Below, one piece after another: positions 22,132 through 34,300 of a DNA stretch of 64,000 nt. The stretch's first letter is position 1; the number at the start of each line of letters is the position of its first letter. The DNA is from Strongylocentrotus purpuratus. Taxonomy: Eukaryota > Echinodermata > Echinoidea > Camarodonta > Strongylocentrotidae. The position numbers and the translations under genes are program-made. Where the stretch lies: positions 62,027,304 through 62,091,303 of the forward strand of contig NW_022145612.1 of NCBI RefSeq assembly GCF_000002235.5, written 5' to 3'. The notes under the pieces are model-generated. The model saw nothing but the letters and a program-made list of their open reading frames with translations. It was not told the origin of the DNA and did not search any database.

Positions 22132-25100
22132 GTATGTATTCTGCAATTAAGCAAAGATATACAGTTAGATATGTCTAAAAATCTAGAGATAAATGTACTT
22201 TCGTCTGACCTTACGAGGCGGATTCACCAGCGCGAAGTTTGTGTGCCTACTGACTCTAGTTTGCCCCCTAACTCCGGCGTGGAGAAACCCTACTAATAGG
22301 GTGTGCTAAACGAGGTTGTGTGCTAAAATCCTTCCCATAGAGATTGCACCCATCCCTATGCAGTCTATGTGCATTGCGCGGCGCTTGTTCAGAAAGGTAT
22401 CCAAAGTTTGACCCGTAAGTGGAGATACCCTACTAAAACATACCCAAAATGAAGTAAATATTCATTAAATGTCCAATGATGAGTTAAAAGTCATTAGTTT
22501 TAGGCCTAGATCTAGACCTATGTTTATTACCTAGTCTATTTCGTGTCAATTTTCTTGTTATTTTTGGAGTTTTTTTCGGAAAAACAATGATATTAATAGA
22601 CTTTTTCTCAAGTTTCACGGCAAACCGCTGCACAATACAATACCGACGGTGAGTTGCAGGCGGGCGCGCGCCTGTGTGAAGTTATCTAGACTACTGTAAT
22701 GTCTCAGATCCTTGAGTGGCTTCGAATTTAAGTGCGAGAGGAACAGCCTACTTTACTTTTACCTTGTACCTTTTTTTTTTTTTACCCGAGATTCTGGAAG
22801 AATGCTGTGTTCTCAGCAGTCGGGCTTCCAGTTCAATTTCATTTTCTTCCTTCTCATAGTTGGGTGTCTTCTCGTTTAGTTTGTCTGGCTCAGTTCTGCT
22901 TCGGGTATTCTACTCATTTGGGGAGCAGAAACGCTTGTCCTTCCATACTCGATCCAGTCTGGCTTTAAAGGCATTCACCGTGGTAGCAGTGACTACTTCT
23001 TCAGGAAGTGTGTTCCAGTCATTGATGACAAGTTGGCTGAATGCATCTTGCCTAATCTTCGTTGAGCATCTTTGTTTTACTATCTTAAGCGCAAATTCTT
23101 CTTCTTCTTCTTCTTCCATTTTGAGTACAGACCTCTTTACAGAGTATTATCGTACTACTAGAGTAAAGGAGCCGGTAATCGGCCAGCTCCAGTTTTCGGC
23201 CGATTGGTTGGATGCAAGGTAAAATCCCTCTAAAATACATCGCATAATAGCATAACACATATCCCACACATACCATACCATGCCAGTGTCACTGAAGATT
23301 GTCAATGACAAGTGTCACTGTCCCTGATGACCTTGAGGTTGTGTGGATCAAGCTCCAGCCACAAAGACTTCCCCGCTCTGTTTCCATGGTGGTGGTTGCG
23401 GCAATATATCATCCTCCTAATGCCGCGACTGCTGACACCCTGATCGACCATTTGCTGCACTCGATGGACGCCATTGCATCTACACATCCAGAGACGGGTT
23501 TCATCTTGTTGGGGGACTACAATGAGTTAGACATTTTGACGCTAACCGCAAACAGGGGGTTCCGACAAGTTGTCAGTGTGCCAACAAGAGGTGACCAGAT
23601 TCTGGACAAGATAGTCACCAATATGTCTGTCTACTATAATTCCCCAACAACTTTACCCCCATTGGGCTCCAGCGACCACCTTGCGGTTTCCTGGATCCCT
23701 ACCCAATACTCACCGAAGCCCAATCGCACAAGAACTCGGATTGCAAGACCAATCAAAGACAGTGCTATTCGCGAATTTGGACAGATTCTCCAGAACTATG
23801 ATTGGTCTCCAGTTTATCAAGCCGAGAACACGAACGACAAGTGCGATACGTTCTATTCCACACTTCTGCCATTGATTGATGAGTATTTCCCCTTAGTTGT
23901 TGTCAAATGCCACGACAATGACAAACCATGGATTTCCCCTAAGATCAAAGCCCTTATTGGTGCACGTCAGCAGGCTTTCACTGAAGGTTCGAACAAATGG
24001 AAGGGACTGACGAACAAAGTAAATAAACTAATCAAAGGGGCAAAATCTGAGTTCTATGTCGGACGCGTGCGTAAGATGAAGGAGAGCAATCCATCTCGGT
24101 GGCACAAGAACATCAAATCAATGGCAGGAAATAAGCCCAGACCACCTGCCATTGAGGTCGAAGGGATCGACGAGTCAGACCTCGCTGGTATTGCTAACAC
24201 GATCAACAGGTTCTTCGTCAGCATAGCTGAAGACATCGGTAGACTCGATCTGACTGATCTCCCAACCTATCTCCCTGCTCTGCCGCTGCCTGTTATTAAA
24301 CCTTGGGATGTCTACTGGGAATTGCAACATCTTAACAGACGGAAAGCTCCCGGTCCAGATAGCATCCCAGCTTGGATCATTTCCGAATTTGCGTTAGAAC
24401 TGAGTAGCCCTCTTACGGCCATTTTCAATGGATCTATCAGAGAATCGGTGGTGCCACACTGTTGGAAACGTGCAATTGTGGTACCTATCCCCAAGACCTC
24501 CAAACCCACCATAGGAGACTTGAGACCGATATCGCTCACAGATCATTTCGCAAAGATCCTGGAGAAATTCATCTCAAAATGGCCGGTGGGTGACATTGGA
24601 TCTGCGATTGACAAGTCGCAGTACGGCAATAGGAAGGGCTACTCGACTGCACATTATCTGATAGATATACTAAATACCATCCATCGGAATGCCGAAAATC
24701 CGAAAACGGTCACAACACTGGTGGCTACAGATTTCAGCAAAGCTTTCGACAGGATAGATCATGGACTAGCGGTTAGGAAACTACTCGAAATGGGGGCATC
24801 CCCGTCTTTGGTGGCATGGATTTCCAGCTTTCTTTCCAATCGAGAACAATGTGTGCGCTACATGTCACAGCTCTCTGAGTGGATGGAGATCTCAGCAGGT
24901 GCCCCACAGGGCACTCGACTTGGGCCGCTTATCTTTCTCTGCATCATCAACGACGTGTTCAAGGACAGTGATGTTCAGTGTTGGAAATACGTCGACGACC
25001 TCTCCCTACTCGAATGTAGGAAGGCAACGGATCAACCCAAAATCCAAGAAGTGATAAATAAACTTGAGAAATGGACCAAAGACAATAGCATGAAACTGAA

Positions 25101-28100
25101 CCCTAGCAAATGTGTCGTCATGAACATTCAGTTCATGAGAAACCAGGCAATCGTCCCAAAGGTAAAAATTGGTGACCTGGAAATAAGTGAAGTACAACTA
25201 GTTAAACTTTTGGGTGTGTTTGTACAGGAAGACTTAAAATGGTCATATCATGTCACAGAAACGGTCAAGGCGGCAAGCATGAGGCTACACATAATGCGTA
25301 TCTTGAAAGGTTTTCGGCTACCTGTTGACGATTTGAAAGTTGTGTATTGTTCGTACGTGCGCCCGAAAGTCGAATACTGCGCACCTGTGTGGCATTCAGG
25401 TCTGACTCGGGCAGACAAGAAACTGATAGAGAGAATTCAGAAACGAGCGTGTCGCCTCATGCTTGGCCAAAGATACACGAGTTATGATGATGCCCTCAAT
25501 GTTCTTGACCTTCCCACACTGGAGGAGAGGAGGGAAAGGTTAACAAAGAAATTTGCGAGTAACCTCACAAAGGAAACGTCCCCCTTCTATCACTGGCTCC
25601 CCACTACGCGAGCTTCCCGCACTTCCCGCAACCTGCGCAACGCTGAAGACTATTCAGAAATAAAATGCAAAAATGAGCGCTACAGAAAGAGCGCACTCCC
25701 CTTCATTGTGAGGTTACTCAATTCAAAACTGGAATAATGTAAAGACAGATCTTTTGTTCTTAATGCTAAGCATTTACGTAAATCAAATTGTTATCTTATA
25801 GATGTGCTTGAATGAAAAATTATATTGTTTACTGAAGGTACATGTTTTGTTTATACGGATTATACTAATTTCAATATGGCATTACCAACCATATTCTCTA
25901 TTAGCCAATAATAGGAAGTGAAACTATAATTTCTCCATTCGTCTTAGGTGAATTAGATGTCCATTTTGTTCTCCATATACATGTACCTTGCTCACATGAC
26001 ATTATAGGCCTACTTTGAAGCATGCAAAACAGATAATTTTTCTTTGCACTGATCATAATTTATTCAACTATTATATTCTTCCTATGAATTTTCTCAAGTC
26101 ATATCATAAAACACTTATTTTTCCACATCCATTACCCACTTCTGTTATCCCACCATCAATATTCTTTGATCTAAGGTGTACCTATAATTGTTTGTTATGA
26201 ATGTACTATTTTTAATGACTTTGTAATACTATTGTATTTTGTGCAGTATCCTTGTGTTATTACTTATGTAAATTGCACTCAATTCAGCCGAAAGGCTGCC
26301 ATGTACAATGTTTTTTTATACCACAATAAATAAATTAATAAATAAATAAAAAAAATGTTTGTCTTAAATCTTTAGCAGAGGCGCACTTCTCAAAAGACGG
26401 TGAAGATGATAAGGCAACACAAGGCCAAAATATTTCTGCCATCTTGAAGGCCAAGGGACACATCAAATGCCCAAAGCCTGGGTGTGCAAGAAAATTTGTG
26501 AACAGGTATGGATATGAATACCATCTGGAAAGATGCGGAGTCAGTCCTGAAGATACAAAGAAATTCTACTGCCCTCTATGTCCTGAAAAGGTAAGAATAT
26601 TTACAGGCTATCATTAGTCCCAGTCCTACTTGCCTTTATTTTCACTCAATCTTTGATCCAAAGTACCATGAAAGTATTTCTTGTCATTTAAACAAAATCT
26701 TAGTGAAAAGTCATACCTCATTTTCATAACATTTATATAACATGTATAATACTATTTTGATTTGAGGTACACATTCAACTTCAAAAGCGAAGATGTAGGA
26801 TAGTTTTGAATGTTTCAATTACTGTTAAATGAGCAAGTATGAAGCTAATTTTATATTGGAAAGCAACTCTGTCTTGAGCTTGTAATGTCATTCAAGTTCA
26901 CCGTACACGTACAGTCAACCTTGTATACATGTTGAACATGTCGATGAGAATAAAAAGTCCCAATTTTCATCATAGACTAATGTGTGTTAAATCTTTGTAT
27001 TACTTACAAGAATCTTGTAAGTCGATTTATTAGCCCAAGTTGATCAAATTCCCAGGACCGTTCCAATGGGAAACACTAAATTTACATCTTCTGGTTTTGA
27101 ATGCTGCAATAAACTTTTCAATCCAAAGTGGATTGGAATTTGGATAGAGATTTACGACCACTACCACAGTTATTGTGAAATTTTTCTTTGATTATCAAAA
27201 TTCAGTATACATGGCCAAAATTTATTGACTCATTAGACTTTCCTTTTTCATGATTATTTTTAAATATATATTTAAACAAGTCCATCTTTTTCAAGTCCAC
27301 ATTGATGGTTTTGTTTCATTCATTAAAAAATAAATGTATATTGTAGGATCTACATGTACATGTAGCATGTAGCTCTCTCTCTCTCTCTCTTCTTGGTTCT
27401 CGTGCTGCTAGATTCCCATTGTTTATCTTGGACTCATGCTTTAGCATGTTATATGCGCCATTACCGGCAATGTACACACAACACACACACAGATAAAGGA
27501 ATTTTGTATGCATGGATTTACACAATGAAGTGCATTTATATAAGCCTATGCAGTGTATATTGGTAAGTAGAATTTCTACGACTTACGCACAAGTTGAAGA
27601 TTGCCTAAGTCAACGTATTTCACTTAGTCTTGCCGAGATCGACTCACGCGAGGTTATCTGTATGTCTATTGATTTATATGTTTTAACACGACCCATTTCT
27701 AATACAATGATTATCCTCTAGATATCTGACTACCACTCTGCATAACCTTTGAGATTTAGAGGTGTCTTTGTCAAGTGGTTTAAGTACTTGACTTGGAATG
27801 CAAAGGTCAAAGGTTCGATCCCGATATGGCCGTAATGTCTTTTGGAAAGGCATTAATCTACATTTGCCACTCCATACCCAGGAGAGAAATGGATAACTGG
27901 TAGGATGATGAAAGCCTTTTTGATGACCATATCACAGAAATACTCCCTAGAGCCCCATTAATAGAGAGGGTATCTTGTATTACGTGCTTTTAAAATCCAG
28001 ATTATTAATGTTCATGAATTACTTTTGTATTCTAATGGTATATGAACCTAATTTATCCATTGCATAGGTTTACCTCAGCAAAGCTGGGTTGAGGCTCCAT

Positions 28101-31100
28101 CAGAAATCAATTCATGAGCGGCCTGAAGCTGTGCCAGAGCCAGAGCAGCAAGAGGATGTTGGAGGACGTGGTCAACGCAAAGCTGCTCAGAAGTGAGTCT
28201 TGGGTGCTTTTGGACCATCAGTAGCCTATTGCTTTTTACATGTCTTAAGCCATATGATTTTTGATCTTTTTCTTCTGTGAAATCTATTGTATCATTGAGA
28301 TTAAAGGAGTGGGTAAGTCACAAAACTGTAGGTCACAAGGTATGGAGTTTTAAACCTCAGCCAGGCACTTATATCCTGTGGTTTGGGCAAGACATTTAAA
28401 TCTACGTAGTATGTGCCACTATGTGTAAATAAATGTTGTGGCTCAGCTGTAATTGTGAGAATGATTTCAAAGCACCATGAGCATCAGAGCATGATGGTCA
28501 TATAAGAAGCCATCATATAATCTTTATATAGTCTATGCAGTCAAGAGCAGAAGTTAAAAACTAGACACACGCATATACATGTATGTTATAAAATTTCAAC
28601 ATGTGTACATGTATATATAATTGATGACATGTTTTCAGGAAACAAAATCATTTCCAGCCTGTATACATTTTAAATCAGTTTTTTAAATTTTTAAATGTTT
28701 AAATCAAATGTCTGATAAAGTCACATTAGTAGCATAAAAATGACTCATAGTGGTGTGAAAAAAGGGAACTCTTTCAACTTCATGAGGGTGTTTTTTTAAA
28801 TATCTTATTTTTTCAGTTTCTTACAGTGTAACTTGGTACCCTAAACTACATGCCGGTACATGTAAAGTTAGTTTTAAAACAATCATTCGAGAAGGATAGT
28901 AGTCATGATAGATAAATATTGACACTACTTTGATTTAATATCAGATAATTCTACATGTTAACTGACTGCTTCTCATCTTGAGCTCTAGAAATAATAGTCA
29001 GATGATCATTTGATAGATAATGCATTTTATAATCGCCTTTAAGCAGCCTTTAATGGTTTCAACCGTGGTAAAGTAAAGAAATGTATTGGGGCAAATATAG
29101 AAGAAGAATTAAGAAAAGGACACACAAAGAATGGTTGTTCTAGTAGGCTTTACATTAAACATTTTCAGCAGGCCAATGATACTGCCTATCTGTTGGTCTC
29201 TTGTATGTTATAGTCAGCTGACCTGCCACAGCCAATTGTCTCATTTTACCTTTAATTTAATTTGATTTGATTTATGCACCTCTCTATACAGGGCAATGGC
29301 TCAGGTGAAGCTTTTGAGAGATGCAATTATTGATTCTACGGAGCGAGTAACAAAAAAAGGGTCTTTGAAAGTAAGTGTGAATATTGATAAATAAGCAGAT
29401 AGATAAAATTGATAATTTGATGATCTGCACAATATACATTGACTAATGTGTGATGTGCTGACTCGATTTTGGTAAGTTTTAGGGAAGGATGTCTCACTGT
29501 CTGTACAGCATCAGGCTAGTTGTCTGTCCGTTTCAACTCTTGGCAGTGCATGGTGTTATCATGTATTGTGTTACTTTCTTCTGCATCTCCTGCTCTTGAT
29601 CTTTATAGGGAATCGGCTGTACTCAACAAAGAATTTAACTTCATGTCATCTATTGTAAATTCAATAAATCTTTACCCTTAGTAGGCATAAAATATGAAAT
29701 GATAGGTTTTATTCAGATAATTATTTCATGTTAAATTTGTCCCTTTTTTCGTTTCATATTCTATTCATTACAATTCAACAGTCTAAAAAAATGTTCTATC
29801 AATGTATTTGTCATGCTTGAAGGAACGTCAGAGAGAAAAGAGACAAGATGTCTTTATTCCAGAGGATTGTGAGTCTGACAATGATGAGGAGGAATATAAA
29901 GAAATTGATGATTCATCTGTTCGTAGGAGGGAAGGCAAGGTCCAGTTAAAAATCAATAAATATGGTGAGTTATGGAATATTGAACAGATAATCCATCTTG
30001 CAGGCCCTAGAAAAGTTGTTAAATGATGTGGCAAAGTACCATGCTCACTGAGGGTTGCAGTAAAGGAGTAATCCTTATTATTTCAGTCGATGAGACAAAA
30101 TATTTTATTTTTTCAAATAGTGTCTTGAGTAAAAGCATTTGTATGTTGGTGATGTAAATCAATTACTGGAAGTATTTTCATTTACTCTGTGACATTTCAC
30201 GAGTTCCTACTAGCTTCTTATGGCCAAATGTCATGGAGCAATTGTACTTCTAGTAATTGATTTATAACATCAACGATAATTCTCAACTTGATGAATCATA
30301 ATATTCATTTTGTATTACAGTATGATTCACAAAAAGGGAACTCAGATTCAGCCCTAAATATCTTTGCACTCAGTACATACAGACTAAGTCTAAGATACTC
30401 ACAATGTAGCCTGTAATATTTTCTTTACTTTGACACCTTGACAAATAAAAGGGATGTGATGGTAATTATATGGCAAGGAAAATTCCAAGCTATCAGATAT
30501 TTGTGACGGAATCTTTTTTCTTTTATTCTCATTTTTGTCAAGTGATTATTTTGATCAATTTTTTTCTTCTTCAACATTTGTCTTTTGCTTTGTAGAAGTA
30601 CATATCGCTTGAATGTACCAGTATTAGTTGTAAGACTGGTCTTTTTGTGCTCTACACACCCCCTCTGCCTTCCTTTGGACACTTTCTTGCTCTGTTTACC
30701 TCTTTCTATCGCTCATCTTCATGTGAAATTAGTTATCATTTATTATCATTTATCAGTTATTAAGATTCTCTTTTGCACTGTAAGTTTTACCAATTGTAAC
30801 TGCCTCTGATTATTTCTATTTGTAAATTCATTTGTTAAATTTACACCACTCAATTTTTTGTTAACAAATGAACAATATCTTATTTCAATTTCAATTTTAA
30901 TTTAGATTTGGATTCCTTTTCTTGTATTTTCAGATCTTGAGACATTTAATAAGATGTCATATGACCGGTAAGTAAACAGTGTATGGGCATATTCACATTA
31001 AAGATCATTTTGATATGATACAGTGTAGGGACTAGAATTTAAACTTGAATCTGTTACTTAGATAGACTAACCTACGAAAGGACATTTTTGAAATTGTTAC

Positions 31101-31282
31101 TATAGTGTTGCACCTTCACAGTTGATATAATTATCACAAAATTTTCATGAAGAACTCTGGATCTTTGGTAATGGGAATAAATAACTTTGTTTCAAATTTT
31201 GTTCCGTCTTTGTTTCCAGCATTTTATTGGACAGGATGAGTTATATGTACATAATTTTTGCACCAAATATATTTGTTTGATC

Positions 31283-31316
<34 letters not shown>

Positions 31317-34300
31317 ATGATAATAATATTAATATAATGTAGATTCCCATAATTTGAATCAGAAATGCCCTGTAGTTTCTGTTTTTTGTTACCCATACAC
31401 ATCAATGTGCCAATGCCAAATTTCTCAAAAATTAAAGGCTACATGGAATCTGATAGATCGATAATGAAAATGAAAAGGATTATTGAGAAACATTCAAAAT
31501 ATCTGTCATAGTGTAATGCGAAACAGGAAAGTTAGAAATGATAACGATAAGTAGTGAAACTGATAGGAAAAAACAAAACAAAAGAAACAGAAATACAGTG
31601 GATATGGAGCAAATTTAAATGGAAAACTGTTGCATATAGGAGATGATGTTTTGATTTAATTTGACATGTAGAACTTGTTTGAAAGATTTTCTTCATTTCT
31701 TTCCTTCTAAAATGCAAAGATGAACCAATTAGCAACATACAAAGATCACTAGGTAAAAGGTCATAGATATAATGTCAGCGAATACACAAGACATATTTGC
31801 CTCCTGTACGGTAATAGTTAATGTTTATATTACAGGAGTATGAATGGACAAAGAAAGTGATTGCAAAGTTAAACATCATATCAATAGTGGCTTGGTTCTG
31901 GTTTACTCAATTCCAGCTCTCTTTCCCAGTGAAGGAGCAGATGTTCTTTTTATACATTACACCCAACAAGTATCATTTTGATGCATGAAGACAACTTGCC
32001 TTCATGAAAATGATTTTAAGATGTGTTCATATCAGTAAAATAACCATATGTGGAATAACCCATGGAACTTATCTTAGGAAACATATTTAGTTATTGTCAC
32101 ATGGTATGAAAACTGCAACATAGAGTGTATCAGGTAATGAAACTTTCAGGTTGTACATTTAGATAATTTCTGAGTTGGTAGATTATTTTGGACGTTGTAG
32201 ATGTCAGGAATGTAGTTGTATGAAATTGCTTACTGGTACACAAAATTATCTCAGACACTGAATACTTGTACATGTAAATTGTGCCTGACCAATATGAATC
32301 ATTTAGATGATGCAAGATTCATTATTTTCTCTTTCATTTTCAGCCACTTTGAGAGACTGTGTTCAATGCAGGAAATATTATTTCATGATCTGAGGAGTAC
32401 AGTGTCCACATGGCCTCACATTTCTAAAAGGTATTTTCTTCTAATATTTGTCCATTTTTTTATACCCCTTTGCATTCTACTCAATCTGACAGCAATTTGA
32501 TTTGGGAAGAAGTTGTAGTATCATGAGATATGAAAATTTCATTAAGAAGTATATTTCAGACTGATGCTTATATATACTGATAAATACTGATATAAACATT
32601 CAATTTCAGACTGATGCTTATATACACTGATACATACTGATATGTATTCACACTGCCAGGCATTATAGTCCTCTCGGTGTGAGAAAGTGTAAAGTTGGTT
32701 TTAAATTGGAGTCAGTCTTCTGACTTGTCTGATGGCATTATGGTTTCCAATTGATCAGGTCTGATATTGTAGTTGTGATTTTACTATTCACATGACTATT
32801 AGGATCCTCAAGTAGGATGATTTTACATGTTTAAAGTTTCTGTATCTAATGATAATTCTATATGTTCCCAAATTGGATTGCAGTTAAGTTGTATATGTGG
32901 TAGGATTAAATCTGTTTTTTAAATTACACCAAAAGCTACCTTCTCAAAAGAAAATGAAATTTTGTGTGTTTTGCAATCAAACTGCTGGCCATGGTCAAGC
33001 AATATTCAATTAATGTGCAAAATACATCATTGAAATTGAAATTGAAATCCTAGCTCTGTGGTTAGTTAGTTAAACTATCCTTTCAGTATGGGAGGGAACT
33101 GGGAGTGATCTTTGAAATCACAAGCCACGTATCTCTAAAAATCCAACCTAATATCAGAAGTTAATTATTAACTTGTTTAATCATTTTCCTAGCATTAGGA
33201 AACAATTTTATAGGGTGCAGGAGAAGGGACAGAATGTATAAATCACTCAAAAATGACACCTCCACAAGTTATGCTCAATATTAAAACCAAATCCTGTTTG
33301 AGTTTCACAGTGTGATGTAGCATCATAACAGTGTGCTTTCTTTCTTCAAATCCATGAAATTTAAAGGACACGATAAGGATTTGTTTTCTTTCTGTAATGA
33401 ATCGGGGATAAAAGTAATGATAATGATAATGATAATAATACTAATAACAACATTAGTAGTAGCAGTAGTAGTAGTATTCATCATCATCCTATCATTTTAT
33501 TTATCAGTGCTGCAATGTCTTGTGAGAGTCTTGTAAAGATGAACCAATCTCACCAGCATGTAGAGAAGGACATCCAATCTCACCAACATGTAGAGAAGGA
33601 CATTCAGACAAGTGTTGGAAGTATGACATCATTACCAGTATACAGTGCGACTGAGATCCAGGATGAAGAAGGTAATATTGAATGCCTGTTTGTCCCTGTT
33701 GATGTATGTACTTACAGTACTGTGCAAGAAGATTACACAACAGAGTAGTTAAGTTGCAACTTACTTATAGTGTATCATGTTTATATTGAGCAAAGTGGTA
33801 ATAGACTGACCAAGGAATGAAGAAAACATGGGCAAATGATTAAAGAATAGAAATACAAACATACACATGCACAACACTTCTGCATTAGTGTTATGTTTTA
33901 GCTGTACGATTTGTAGTACATTGTTCAAAGTATGAATTCTTTTATTATGATTATTATAATTATTTGTGAAGTAATCTCTCATAATGAAATTACTATTTTG
34001 ATAAATCACCTCTTCAGTCAAATGTGACCACAGGGTCTCGATCGAGCTATCAAATAAAAGAAATGTATTAATATTAATGGTTCTAACAAAGATATGTTTC
34101 ATACATGTCTGTCTATTTTTTTTGTGCAGATGGTAATCTGCCTCACTTTGCATTTAATATTGGAGGAGTTGTGCGGAGTGTAGCATGGTGCCCTGTCCCA
34201 ATAAGTGAGGACTGTGCAGATCAATATGCTGCATTTAGCCCGTACTGCAGCAATTACCAGGTCCCTCAAGCTTTGCTGAGTCAAACTGGTCCAAGTTTGA

